Source: Trichocoleus sp. FACHB-40 | GTDB taxonomy: Bacteria; Cyanobacteriota; Cyanobacteriia; Cyanobacteriales; FACHB-T130 | Assembly: GCF_014695915.1 (NCBI RefSeq) | Contig: NZ_JACJPF010000103.1 | Location: 1-64,000, forward strand | Direction: 5' to 3' | Length of the DNA stretch: 64,000 nucleotides | Program-made: the position numbers and the translations under genes | The notes under the pieces: model-generated | Seen by the model: only the letters and a program-made list of their open reading frames with translations | Told to the model about the DNA's origin: nothing | The model's database searches: none | Part shown: in pieces, positions 6,438-14,619 of the stretch | How the letters are laid out: every line of letters starts with the position of its first letter | How positions within the stretch are numbered: position 1 is the stretch's first letter

Positions 6438-8618
6438 CTACAAAGCTTCCCGGCTAGAGCCGTTGAGCTGGTTAAGTTTATGGAGTATCTGCACTTCAGA
6501 AAGATTTTGCTCTTCCAGAATTAATTGCCCTTGCCACAAACCCATGTAGAGCCGCATCCAGTTAGCATCCTCAGCAGGAATTGAGTTACCTGTCTCTAGC
6601 TGTCGCCAAAGTGCCAGGAAATATTCGCCGTCGCGAATGATGATTGGGGCTGCGGACTCTTCGGGCTGCGCTGGTGGAACGGGAGCGATCGCAGGCAGAC
6701 TGATTTGCTGCTGCGCGTCCAGTTCAGAGAGCGCTTCTTGAGCCTCGCGTAGACTCTGAGATTCAAAACTTTTAGTTGGCTGGCGTTTGCCAAATAGGGG
6801 AATCACCTTAGAATTAGCCGCACGATCATCTTGGATTCTTGCGATATCGTCGCTAGTGTCAGCAGCCTTTTGTAGCAAGGCTTTGGCTTCTCTCTCAGCT
6901 TTGGCAAATTCTTTATTGCCTGCCTTGGCTTCGGCGATGAGTTCTTTCTGCCCCATCAGAGCTTTACACTCTGCAACACACAGGAATTCAGCAAGGCTCT
7001 CATCTCGGTAGATTACGACTCTGCCAATATTGCAGAGGTCGTACCTGGCGTGAACCAGGGTGCCATTGATGTCCGAACGCATGAGTAGCGCAGAGACATA
7101 TTCATAGTCGGAAATGATGACTTTCCCTTGAGTGACCTTTCTCAATCCCAGCCCATACTGAGCTTTAGCCGCAGGCGCTAGGAGTAAGTCAAGCTGTCTC
7201 TCCTCCACTGATGTCGGAGCTTGCGCCATCACGCCCTCATGCCATTTAGCAATCGGGGTCATGCCTAACTCGCTATGGATACGTTGCGATTCATACCATC
7301 CGCACCATTCATCCAGCCGCTGCTGAAACTCATGGCGGTCTAGGGTGAATTGTCCCAATAGCTTCTCGTCGGTATTGCCGATGAGTCTGTTCTTGCTCCT
7401 GATGGCTTGACGCTCTTCTACATTGCGCCCCAAGAATCCTGGCAGGCGACTTATCAGGTCATCGCACAATACTCCGAACAACCTTTCCACCCGCGCCTTC
7501 TGTTTGGGAGTGCGAGGCAGACATTTAATATGTCGGCAATTGAGAGGCGCGATCGCAATCTGCAATCTTTTACTGATATAGTCTTTTCCGTTATCAGTTC
7601 TGATTGCTTCTGGAACACCAAAGTCCAGCATCATCTGCCTGATTAAGGCAATAATCGCTTCGGCGTTACTCGTGGGAGTGACATAGAATCTACAGCGACA
7701 GCTGTAAAGGTCAATGCCTGCAATTAAGTAGAAGCGTTTCCAAGTCGCGCCCTCTTTCAAAGAGAACTCCACCACTTTGCTATCTACTAATGTGCTGTCT
7801 AATGCCCATTCCTGATTCGGATGAGTCAGGTTCTGGGACTGAGAGCCAATAGCAGAACCGTAGGAACTCCGGGCTTTCTCCGGATGTTCGATGATGGCGG
7901 CAAGGGACGGATTCTTAGCTTTCCAGTTGTCGATCCAACGGGAAAGGGTGCGAGAGCTAAAGTTGATTTCAAAATCCAGCTTTAGCAGCTCATATATATG
8001 AGGAGTTGACCAGCCCGCTGCCACTTTAGTTTGGATCAACTCGACTACTTCGGGATTTCGCCCAACTTTGTCCTGTCCCTTGCGCTTGCCATACTTATTG
8101 ATAGCAAGCTCTTCTATCGAAGTTTTTTCCCAGCGCTGGAGGTTGCGATCGCTAACAGTCGGCACAGCTTTTCGCACCCACTCTGGAATTGAGATCAGTC
8201 CTTTGTTGTACGCACTGGCGAACAGCATCCGGCAGTGACACTTAAGTAGAGAATTTTCCTCACAGAAGGGCAATAGCTCTTCGAGGATGAACGCGATCGC
8301 TGCTGCCTTGGAATATGCGTAATTCCGCACATTCGTTCGCATTGTCTCAGGAGAACGTCCGATAATGGATTCAGGGTCAACATCAGCAGAAGATGTCCTG
8401 GGGACAGCTGGCGGGGGAGCCTCTACTATTTCTCCGCCCAGCGATTCCCTTATCTTGAGAGGCAGTGCTGACAGGTGATATTCCCATCCGCCGCCTCTAT
8501 TGTTTCTTTTTCTTTTCGGCTCCCAGCCTTCCCTGTTTGCTTTTCTTTTGATTCCTTGGCAGGTCTGGGGAAGTTCGGACAAACCCAAGGACAGTAGTTC
8601 AGAAATGGAATACCACAT
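6438..8618 (-). CDS. MuA-like DDE transposase
   Basis: 726 residues. Residues 1-55 are a Mu-type winged HTH (W.PKRKR..RGGGWEYH.SALP.KI), as in the Mu A/Mu repressor N-terminus. Residues 150-235 are HTH end-binding regions. The RNase H core has the DDE triad D274 (WALDSTLVD), D342 (RTDNGKDY) and E378 (KARVERLFG) with 35 residues between the last two. A beta-barrel Mu C-terminal domain (about 475-560) and a helical ATPase-interaction tail follow. It catalyses strand transfer of the island. Start ATG 8618 follows AGAGGAG. Its first 33 codons are nearly duplicated at 12648. Confidence 0.9.
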   Translation of the reverse strand: MWYSISELLSLGLSELPQTCQGIKRKANREGWEPKRKRNNRGGGWEYHLSALPLKIRESLGGEIVEAPPPAVPRTSSADVDPESIIGRSPETMRTNVRNYAYSKAAAIAFILEELLPFCEENSLLKCHCRMLFASAYNKGLISIPEWVRKAVPTVSDRNLQRWEKTSIEELAINKYGKRKGQDKVGRNPEVVELIQTKVAAGWSTPHIYELLKLDFEINFSSRTLSRWIDNWKAKNPSLAAIIEHPEKARSSYGSAIGSQSQNLTHPNQEWALDSTLVDSKVVEFSLKEGATWKRFYLIAGIDLYSCRCRFYVTPTSNAEAIIALIRQMMLDFGVPEAIRTDNGKDYISKRLQIAIAPLNCRHIKCLPRTPKQKARVERLFGVLCDDLISRLPGFLGRNVEERQAIRSKNRLIGNTDEKLLGQFTLDRHEFQQRLDEWCGWYESQRIHSELGMTPIAKWHEGVMAQAPTSVEERQLDLLLAPAAKAQYGLGLRKVTQGKVIISDYEYVSALLMRSDINGTLVHARYDLCNIGRVVIYRDESLAEFLCVAECKALMGQKELIAEAKAGNKEFAKAEREAKALLQKAADTSDDIARIQDDRAANSKVIPLFGKRQPTKSFESQSLREAQEALSELDAQQQISLPAIAPVPPAQPEESAAPIIIRDGEYFLALWRQLETGNSIPAEDANWMRLYMGLWQGQLILEEQNLSEVQILHKLNQLNGSSREAL

Positions 8619-8632
8619 ACTCCTCTTGTTGG

Positions 8633-8806
8633 CTAGGTTGGAACACTACTGAAGCTCTCACTTACAACCTCCTGTATTTTTTCCCTGGCAGCTTTTTCTT
8701 GAATGGCTTCAGCCAGCCAATCGCGCTCGGAGACTTCTTTGACAGCCGCGCCCAACCTCACCAACCGATAAAGTTTTCGAGAAATCCTAGGTCTTACTTG
8801 TGTCAT
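8633..8806 (-). CDS. Small RHH-like regulator (57 aa)
   Basis: Short gene reading MTQVRPRISRKLYRLVRL to ...SFSSVPT, ending 14 nt before the transposase start. The pattern RISRKLYRLVRLGAAVKEVSERDWLAEAI fits a ribbon-helix-helix fold. It is first in the transposase operon, next to the operator region 8810-8890, so it likely autoregulates transposition, like Ner in Mu (inference). Confidence 0.6.
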   Translation of the reverse strand: MTQVRPRISRKLYRLVRLGAAVKEVSERDWLAEAIQEKAAREKIQEVVSESFSSVPT

Positions 8807-8813
8807 CTGACTT

Positions 8814-8885
8814 CGACTGTCTATGACTGTCTACGGCTGTTAACGACAATCTTATCACTACGGTACCACTGGTGCTAGTGGTACC
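8814..8885. promoter_or_regulatory. Divergent operator region of the transposition operon
   Basis: Between divergent RHH and XRE genes. A perfect palindrome, GGTACCACT / AGTGGTACC with a 6-bp centre, lies at 8862-8885. On the RHH side, three 10-bp-phased copies of a GACTGTCTAY-like motif occupy 8817-8843. The phasing places proteins on one face of the helix. Likely binding sites for the XRE and RHH proteins. Confidence 0.65.
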
Positions 8886-8926
8886 GATGAAGTTATATTT
8901 GTTGTACGGACAAGCTGGAGGGGCTA

Positions 8927-9604
8927 ATGACGATAATTTCTCTCTCTCAACACGAGCTAGAGGGAACAAGGTATACAGCGGCTGGGATCGCAAGGCTGAA
9001 ACTTGCAATTAGGGCGACGCTGCAAAAGAATCGCTGGTCTGCAAGGGAGCTAGCTAGAAAAGCCGGCATTTCTCATGGGACTGTTCACAAGTACGTGAAC
9101 GGACATATATCAGAACCACAGCCGAAAACTCTTGAAGCCTTAGCTCCATACATCTTCAAAGTAGTTTCATTTCCTTCGGACTTAATTACCATAGATACCG
9201 AACATACCTATGGAAGCGACTGGAGAGAGCTGGAGAGAATTGCCACGAGCGCCTTTGATCGAGAGCAGGAGGTCTACCAACAAGCTAGTAGCAGCGAAAT
9301 GGAAAAGCTTGCCCAATTAATTTTGGATGAGATACGACGACAGGATATTGACTTAGAGCAATTCACCAGAGAGGCTCTACTTTCTCCCTCAGATATCAAA
9401 GACATCTTGCAAGGCATTATTCTCAGCGACGCTAGATACAAGCTAGGATTGCTGGCAACAAGACTGAGAAACCCCGAAACTGGACAAACGTTTTCTAGCT
9501 GGGAAGAGCTGGCTCTATACTGCGGACTCGCAAAAACCAAAAATCCCGCCCAAGAGGGGCAGGAAGACGATCAAGGTAGCATTTGTGATAACGGAGTTTC
9601 TTAG
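8927..9604 (+). CDS. XRE-family repressor-like regulator (225 aa)
   Basis: Residues 22-75 are a Cro/C1-type HTH (IRATLQKNRWSARELARKAGISHGTVHKYVNGH). The C-terminal 140 residues are helical and unrecognised. It is divergent from the transposase operon across a palindromic operator, the layout of a lysogeny-type switch. Its stop overlaps the stop of the convergent gene at 9601 (TTAG). Confidence 0.75.
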   Translation: MTIISLSQHELEGTRYTAAGIARLKLAIRATLQKNRWSARELARKAGISHGTVHKYVNGHISEPQPKTLEALAPYIFKVVSFPSDLITIDTEHTYGSDWRELERIATSAFDREQEVYQQASSSEMEKLAQLILDEIRRQDIDLEQFTREALLSPSDIKDILQGIILSDARYKLGLLATRLRNPETGQTFSSWEELALYCGLAKTKNPAQEGQEDDQGSICDNGVS

Positions 9605-10272
9605 GTTAAGGGCTTCGCTGGCTCAATATGCTTGACCACTCTCACTAAGTCTCCTCGGTAGTAGATCAGGCGAGCTTCCACCAGAAAACTAGCTTTTTCC
9701 CCAGAAAAAAGATAGGCGACATAGGGATAATTCAGGACTTGGGTATCTTTGAGCAAAGCTCGTTTGAACCTCAGCAGCTCATCCTCCGGCCAATAGTTCG
9801 CCATGTTCTGCCCCTGCCAGTCGTTGGGGTTTGTTCCGCTGGCGAGTTCCACTCGCTCGTTAGACAACAAGCCTTTATTGTCTCGAAACCTGACGATTGC
9901 AGCAGCGCCCGGAAATCCCAGGACTTCCTTGATAACATCTTCATCGGACAAAGAAGGAATGCGAACGGAAGTTTGTGGCTGTATCATAGTATTTGGTAAA
10001 TGCAAATCAACAGTAGGTTTTACGGGGAGCGATGCTCTTCTGTTCCCCGTAACTATTGTGATACGATTTATCTCCATTGATGCTGTCTTCATGATCTCTT
10101 CAGCGATTTGATACCCCCAACGATAGACAGCTTTAAATAACTCATCATTTAAGCACCCAATTAATACCTCGTCGTCTACAAAAGACAATTGACACTGGTT
10201 GATTAGCGCCAAGTAGGGATTACTGTTGCCGGAAGAAACATTGAAAGGATCAGTATCTTGCCAAGCTGTCAT
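9601..10272 (-). CDS. PAS-like regulator (223 aa)
   Basis: Same architecture as 14620-15342: an N-terminal domain with alternating pattern (LALINQCQLSFVDDEVLIGCLN...YQIAEEIMK) that resembles DnaA domain I, and a C-terminal PAS-like domain (ASFLVEARLIYYRGDLVRVVKHIE). Upstream lies a block of ~22-bp-spaced GTTCAACTT repeats (10277-10449) that this protein might bind. Function inferred only; could act at an origin or promoter. Confidence 0.6.
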   Translation of the reverse strand: MTAWQDTDPFNVSSGNSNPYLALINQCQLSFVDDEVLIGCLNDELFKAVYRWGYQIAEEIMKTASMEINRITIVTGNRRASLPVKPTVDLHLPNTMIQPQTSVRIPSLSDEDVIKEVLGFPGAAAIVRFRDNKGLLSNERVELASGTNPNDWQGQNMANYWPEDELLRFKRALLKDTQVLNYPYVAYLFSGEKASFLVEARLIYYRGDLVRVVKHIEPAKPLT

Positions 10273-10276
10273 ACTG

Positions 10277-10449
10277 GTTCAACTTTGTGGTTAAGTACGT
10301 TCAACTTCGTATCTTGTAGGTTCAACTTCAGTTCTTTTGGCGTTAATTTATCGTAGCTAACACTTAGAACTATTGTTGGCGGTGAGTTTCAAAACTTGAA
10401 CCCAAGATGAACTTAGGTTCAAGTTAGGTTCATCTTGGGCGTTCAACTT
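10277..10449. repeat. Iteron-like GTTCAACTT repeats
   Basis: GTTCAACTT occurs at 10277, 10299, 10320 and 10441; the first three are 22 and 21 bp apart. A variant GTTCAAGTT is at 10417 and an inverted AACTTGAAC at 10393. CCCAAGATGAAC (10401-10412) and its mirror GTTCATCTTGGG (10428-10439) add a long inverted repeat. Two-turn spacing is typical of replication iterons or cooperative operators. Otherwise this 312-bp gap holds no gene. Confidence 0.7.
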
Positions 10450-10524
10450 ATATACAGAGGAACTGCAACCCCAAATCAGCAAAAGGACAAGCTGCTATTT
10501 TAATTTCCTATTTTAAAGAAGAAA

Positions 10525-10552
10525 GCATACCTAGGGCGCATCCTAGGTATGC
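10525..10552 (-). terminator. Intrinsic terminator
   Basis: GCATACCTAGG / CCTAGGTATGC with a 6-nt loop, followed on the minus strand by a T-rich tract. It ends the 12.0-10.6 kb operon. Confidence 0.75.
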
Positions 10553-10584
10553 CTATTAAGCCTTTAAATTTTAAAGAGTCAAAA

Positions 10585-10842
10585 CTAAAATCTTGACGTT
10601 TGATACTTCAGTCCCAGGAATGCCGGAATATCGAAAGACCTATTAGATCCCGCCCATGTAATGCGAGTGACCTCCTTTTCAGTTTTTAAGGCGGAGACAG
10701 CCCAGCGCTTTATCTGCTTTCTAAGTTTTACGGCGGTAGTAAAATCATCTGCTTTGACCACCAGCGCTGTAGAGGTAAAAGCCAAAGAAAATTTGTTGTT
10801 TAGTTCGTCCATCTCTGCGGAAATCCTCACAGCTTTAGGCAA
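10585..10842 (-). CDS. Small hypothetical protein (85 aa)
   Basis: Last gene of a three-gene minus-strand set. Reads as a compact alpha/beta protein (AFTSTALVVKADDFTTAVKLRKQIKRWAVSALK). No family recognised. Confidence 0.55.
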   Translation of the reverse strand: MPKAVRISAEMDELNNKFSLAFTSTALVVKADDFTTAVKLRKQIKRWAVSALKTEKEVTRITWAGSNRSFDIPAFLGLKYQTSRF

Positions 10843-10857
10843 GTTCAGGCATCTTTG

Positions 10858-11475
10858 CTATAGCTGGGCGGCATGGCGGATGTATTCCTTAATTAGGGGC
10901 ATGAACTTTTGCTCTTCTGTGGACTGAGTGATCGCAGCTAAACAGATTGTCTGGCAGATGTACGTCCTAATTACGTATTTTTGTGCCTGTTTGTAGGTGC
11001 CATAGTGAGGAATAAAGCTATAGGAAGACCTCCCTTCCCACTTCTCTAAATCGCAGTTGTAGTAACACACGCCGATGGTGGTGCCATAACAAGACTCTGC
11101 CTCCCACCTTTTAGGATTGAAGTAGTGATAAAACGTGCCAATTAGAGTGGTTCCACACCAAGCACGGTATGCACCACTGGGGACGACATTGATGTTGATT
11201 TCAATCTCTGGCGTGACTTCCTGAGCTTGTTGTGCAACATCCGGAGCTAATTCGCCTCCTGGGTGCGCGATAGAGTCTCGCAAGAACTGAATCTGTTGTC
11301 TGAGCGCCTTTGTATCTCTGGCAAACTGTCGCTGGATCTTCGTGGCTTGCTCTTGATGCGCGATAGAGAGACTGTTTAAAGCTCCTTCTAGAGCGCCTAC
11401 CTGAAGCAGCAGTTCCTTTTTTGTGGCGCGTAGGGACTTAGGTTGTATGACGGTTAGCCGATTACTTGAAATCAT
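10858..11475 (-). CDS. Protein with AWxGxxLIGTFYY repeat domain (205 aa)
   Basis: A coiled-coil N-terminus (LLLQVGALEGALNSL...ATKIQRQFARDTKALRQQ) is followed by the unit YRAWCGTTLIGTFYHYFNPKRWEAESCYGT, then a degenerate second unit (VCYYNCDLEKWEGRSSY) and GTYKQAQKYVIRTY. The same unit occurs in the next gene upstream. Not a family I know; tandem aromatic repeats suggest a binding fold. Confidence 0.55.
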   Translation of the reverse strand: MISSNRLTVIQPKSLRATKKELLLQVGALEGALNSLSIAHQEQATKIQRQFARDTKALRQQIQFLRDSIAHPGGELAPDVAQQAQEVTPEIEININVVPSGAYRAWCGTTLIGTFYHYFNPKRWEAESCYGTTIGVCYYNCDLEKWEGRSSYSFIPHYGTYKQAQKYVIRTYICQTICLAAITQSTEEQKFMPLIKEYIRHAAQL

Positions 11476-11545
11476 GATTATTTACGAGAGATGACTAGGA
11501 CAAACAACAGCAGCCCGGAGACCGCTGTTGTTGAGTCGGAACTAA

Positions 11546-12037
11546 TTAAGCGACACAGCGGAATTTCTGGGTATATGCCTCAGTTACCGCTTTTTGAGCT
11601 TGTTCGCGGGTTGTGTAGCGGCGCAGGGTTGCATATCGGGGTTCTGCTTCCCACTTGCCGAGTTTTCTGTTGTAGTAAAAAGTGCCGATAAGCTGTCTCC
11701 CCATCCAGGCACGATAAACACCTTCTTCGGTGCGATCAATCTCGACTTCTGGCGCGATTTCCTGCGCTTGGGCTTCAATGTATTGGTTGAGTTCGCTTTG
11801 TGCCTGCTGCTGGCGCTGCGCTGCCAGGATGCTCTTGAAGGTTTCTTTGTGGATGGGGTTTGAGCCGCCCGAAAGCTTAACCCAAACAATGTCATGGTCG
11901 AGGCGGATACCTTCGATTTCTTCGGGGTGAACCTCGCGCTGCAAGTCCCAGGTAAGGACTTGGGCGATCGTGATTTTGTCTTGAAGCGAAAGAGGCGATC
12001 TACGGGAGGATGCGATCGCGGCAATTGTCTGTGACAT
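11546..12037 (-). CDS. Protein with AWxGxxLIGTFYY domain (163 aa)
   Basis: The C-terminal 60 residues (YRAWMGRQLIGTFYYNRKLGKWEAEPRYATL.RYTTREQAQKAVTEAY) match the repeat in the neighbour at 10858. The N-terminus is a separate alpha/beta domain (KITIAQVLTWDLQREVHPEEIEG). It is transcribed divergently from the XRE gene at 12219, across that gene's operators, so it may be repressed by it. Confidence 0.6.
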   Translation of the reverse strand: MSQTIAAIASSRRSPLSLQDKITIAQVLTWDLQREVHPEEIEGIRLDHDIVWVKLSGGSNPIHKETFKSILAAQRQQQAQSELNQYIEAQAQEIAPEVEIDRTEEGVYRAWMGRQLIGTFYYNRKLGKWEAEPRYATLRRYTTREQAQKAVTEAYTQKFRCVA

Positions 12038-12138
12038 GATGATTACAACCCTTAATCAATGGTGGTTTTGGGGGTAGAGAAGCGGTTGTTTGCTGTCCAG
12101 GCGGTGGCCGCTTTCTCTATACCTAATTTTCATCTATT

Positions 12139-12174
12139 AGTTGACATCTGTCAACTGTCAACCAATGGTTGACA
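12139..12174. promoter_or_regulatory. Tandem palindromic operators
   Basis: Two perfect palindromes with TTGACA cores: AGTTGACA-TC-TGTCAACT (12139-12156) and TGTCAACC-AAT-GGTTGACA (12156-12174). They lie between divergent genes just upstream of an XRE repressor, so autoregulation is likely. Confidence 0.75.
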
Positions 12175-12218
12175 CCCAAGGGGATATTAAACTAAAGTAT
12201 TAATTGAGAGCCGAAATT

Positions 12219-12632
12219 ATGCCCGTGAAGATTCTGCTTAAAGAAATAAGAGAGGCCAGACAAGTGTCCTTAAATGATGTCTCTCGGCTGACCGGATTAA
12301 GTCCACAGTATCTTTCCAAAATTGAAAACGGAAAATCAAATCCTACGTTGAAGACTATCGGCGATATTTGCCGAGGACTGCGAATCCAGCCAGGAGACTG
12401 GATTATTTATGAGTTTGAGCAGACGCTGAGCGACTTGATCGTTGAGGAGAGCAATCACCCCGAACCGCAATTACCTAAAGAGATCACACCCGTGGAGGGA
12501 GAAGAAAGCCCCGAAACCTATCAGCCCGTAGCAGAACAAAGTGATCGCGCCGAAACCCAGCCGATTGAGGAAAGTGATCGCACTGATGGATTAGATGAGT
12601 CCGTCAGGCAAAACGAAGAAAAAGCCGTTTAG
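12219..12632 (+). CDS. XRE-family repressor (137 aa)
   Basis: Start ATG 12219 (MPVKILLKEIREAR), 8 nt after GAGAG; a TTG five codons earlier is less likely. Residues 4-65 are a classical HTH_XRE with SPQYLSKIENGKSNPTLKTI. The C-terminal 65 residues are acidic and disordered, with repeats of 'SDR..ETQP'. Operators lie directly upstream. Confidence 0.8.
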   Translation: MPVKILLKEIREARQVSLNDVSRLTGLSPQYLSKIENGKSNPTLKTIGDICRGLRIQPGDWIIYEFEQTLSDLIVEESNHPEPQLPKEITPVEGEESPETYQPVAEQSDRAETQPIEESDRTDGLDESVRQNEEKAV

Positions 12633-12647
12633 TAGTGCGGGAGAAGT

Positions 12648-12797
12648 ATGTGGTATTCAATTTCTGAGCTGCTGTCCTTGGGTTTGTCCGAACTTCCCCA
12701 GACCTGCCAAGGAATCAAAAGAAAGGCGAATAAAGAGGGCTGGGTACCAAAAAGAAGAAGGACGAAGAGGGGCGAAAGAAAAAATCACACATATTGA
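12648..12797 (+). CDS. Stand-alone Mu-type HTH mini-protein or truncated duplicate (49 aa)
   Basis: The first 31 residues (MWYSISELLSLGLSELPQTC...) equal the transposase N-terminus except for conservative changes, and about 50 bp of DNA are identical to the 5' end of the transposase gene at 8618. After PKRRRTKRG a small deletion shifts the frame and it stops at 12797. A good ribosome site (GGGAGAAG) precedes ATG 12648. It could be a decoy repressor for transposase sites, or only a scar of duplication. Confidence 0.5.
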   Translation: MWYSISELLSLGLSELPQTCQGIKRKANKEGWVPKRRRTKRGERKNHTY

Positions 12798-12820
12798 CCT
12801 ACCAGAGAAGGAAGCGGCCA

Positions 12821-13774
12821 ATGAACGACAAGGAATGGATATCGGGGACAGAACTAGCTTGTCTCTTGGGGATATCTCGGCAGGCGGTACACAAGAAGGC
12901 GATTAGCTGGATACCAAAAAGAAAAAGGATGAAGAGGGGCGGCGGATGGGAATATCACATCAGCTCTTTACCTATCAAGATTCAAGAGGCAATACTAGGC
13001 GCAGATACCAAAGTGAAGACAAGCACAATTGACTTGTCAGCTTTTAGCCTATCAGCCTTGCCAAAATTACTGCTTGCTGACAGGCGACTCCTACCCACCT
13101 GCTCAGCCGTTTACTTCGTAATCCAAGGAGGTACTGTACTTTACATCGGCAAAGCAATTAATTTGGTTCAGCGATGGAGGGGCCATGAGCGCTGGTATCA
13201 ACTTAAAGACCGAGAAGTCAACGGTACTATCTATATTGCTTGGCTGGAGTGTGACGAGACAAAATCTCTTGAACTCATCGAGGCAGTGATGATCAATCTA
13301 TTAAATCCTGCGCTTAACGAACGTCGAATAACAAGTGTGCCAAAAACAGAGCAGGGAGTCAGGTGCAGGCTAAAAGAATTAATGTCCAGGGAAGACCCGT
13401 CATTAACTGTTGAACGCTTAGCCTGCGAAACTGAAATCGATCTCAAGGAATTAGAAAAGCTATTTTCTAACAGATTCAAGAAAATTGATTGCTCGTTGAT
13501 TCAAATTCTGTGTGACTATTTCGATTGCAGTATAGGAGAATTATTGGTTAACGAGAGGCGCAGCAGCCTGTCAAAGCGCGAAGCGTCCGAAGAATGGATT
13601 TCCTTGAGCAGACTAGCTACGATACTGGGTGTTACCTCTCGGTCTTTGCAGAAAAAAGTCAAAGGTCAGGACTGGAATCCTAAACGTAAACGCCAAGAAC
13701 GCGGAGGCGGCTGGGAGTATCACATCTCTGGATTACCAGAAGATATTCAATGCAGAATATCAGCAGTTAATTGA
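12821..13774 (+). CDS. GIY-YIG nuclease flanked by two Mu-type HTH domains (317 aa)
   Basis: Start ATG 12821 after AGAAGGA. Domain order: Mu-type HTH (residues 1-57, WIPKRKRMKRGGGWEYH); GIY-YIG nuclease core (about 92-170: AVYFVIQGGTVLYIGKA, QRWRGH, ELIEAVMINLLNPALN, with the expected Y, R, E and N); XRE-like HTH (about 180-245); a second Mu-type HTH (255-312, WNPKRKRQERGGGWEYH). The HTH modules match the island's transposase, so the nuclease is probably aimed at transposon ends or operators. Confidence 0.75.
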   Translation: MNDKEWISGTELACLLGISRQAVHKKAISWIPKRKRMKRGGGWEYHISSLPIKIQEAILGADTKVKTSTIDLSAFSLSALPKLLLADRRLLPTCSAVYFVIQGGTVLYIGKAINLVQRWRGHERWYQLKDREVNGTIYIAWLECDETKSLELIEAVMINLLNPALNERRITSVPKTEQGVRCRLKELMSREDPSLTVERLACETEIDLKELEKLFSNRFKKIDCSLIQILCDYFDCSIGELLVNERRSSLSKREASEEWISLSRLATILGVTSRSLQKKVKGQDWNPKRKRQERGGGWEYHISGLPEDIQCRISAVN

Positions 13775-13916
13775 CCGAAATTAATGGGATACAAGCCCCG
13801 TCCTTATAGGACGGCTTTTCTTGGTTTTTAATGTACTGCTTTAAAACCTCTATTGGCGCACCTCCTACGGAGACATTGTTAGAGCAGAAAGCGATCGCGT
13901 AGTAACGCCAATGACC
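13767..13916 (-). pseudogene. IS200/IS605-type TnpA remnant
   Basis: The minus frame reads HWRYYAIAF...VSVGGAPIEVLKQYIKNQEKPS, resembling the C-terminus of IS200-type TnpA transposases. The rest is missing. The imperfect stem CCGTCC-TTATA-GGACGG at 13799-13816 is of the kind found at IS605 ends, here inside the decayed frame. Confidence 0.6.
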
Positions 13917-14615
13917 GCACCATCCTTAGCCAGAAGAGAGAAGCAAAAGAAAAAGCCCGTCAACAAACGGGCTTGGTTTGATGCGGGAGGACTTCAGAAG
14001 CTGGGGCAGATTCTTCGCGAAACCAGGGAGCAGAAGAATCTGTCCCTGGATGATCTCTATGAGGTGACAGGATTCCCCCGATCCACGATTAACAATTTGG
14101 AAAATGGGGCAACCGAGAGTGTTAATGTCCCATTGCTTGATTTACTGTGCGAGATTTTAGAACCCATAAACCCGAAAACAGGTGCACCCTACGGGACATG
14201 GGAACTGCTGTCAATGGCACTGGTATCTCGACCCCTCAACATTGTGAGCAAGAATCGTGCGTTGTTGGCGTTCGGTAATGGGGAGCAAAAAGGGAAAGGG
14301 AAAGTGTCTACTACTACTATTCAAGATTTAATAAACGAGTGTTTGCATCGCAGACAAGTCACTTTGCAAGAAATAGAATTTCAACTAGGAGAGATGCGTC
14401 TCAAGGAGACGGCAGATATGTCTTTCCAGCAGCTTGAATTAATATTTAGAGGGGAAGTTATTCCCCATGATGAAGAACTACGGGTTATTAGAGAATTGGT
14501 AGATCCTCATGAATCCATATTTTCAGAAGAGGAATGGCTTAAAGCCCTATCAAACCAAAAAAAATCTGCCCCTTGTGAAGAGGCAGAAACTAATTGTAAT
14601 TTTCAAAACGGCTAG
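13911..14615 (+). CDS. XRE-family regulator (234 aa)
   Basis: A basic N-terminus, then HTH_XRE at residues 27-90 (LGQILRETREQKNLSLDDLYEVTGFPRSTINNLENG). A second HTH-like region near 140-200 (TTIQDLINECLHRRQVTLQEIEFQLGEMRLKETADMSFQQLELI) suggests a tandem arrangement. Last gene of the plus-strand regulatory cluster. Confidence 0.7.
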   Translation: MTAPSLARREKQKKKPVNKRAWFDAGGLQKLGQILRETREQKNLSLDDLYEVTGFPRSTINNLENGATESVNVPLLDLLCEILEPINPKTGAPYGTWELLSMALVSRPLNIVSKNRALLAFGNGEQKGKGKVSTTTIQDLINECLHRRQVTLQEIEFQLGEMRLKETADMSFQQLELIFRGEVIPHDEELRVIRELVDPHESIFSEEEWLKALSNQKKSAPCEEAETNCNFQNG

Positions 14616-14619
14616 ACAA

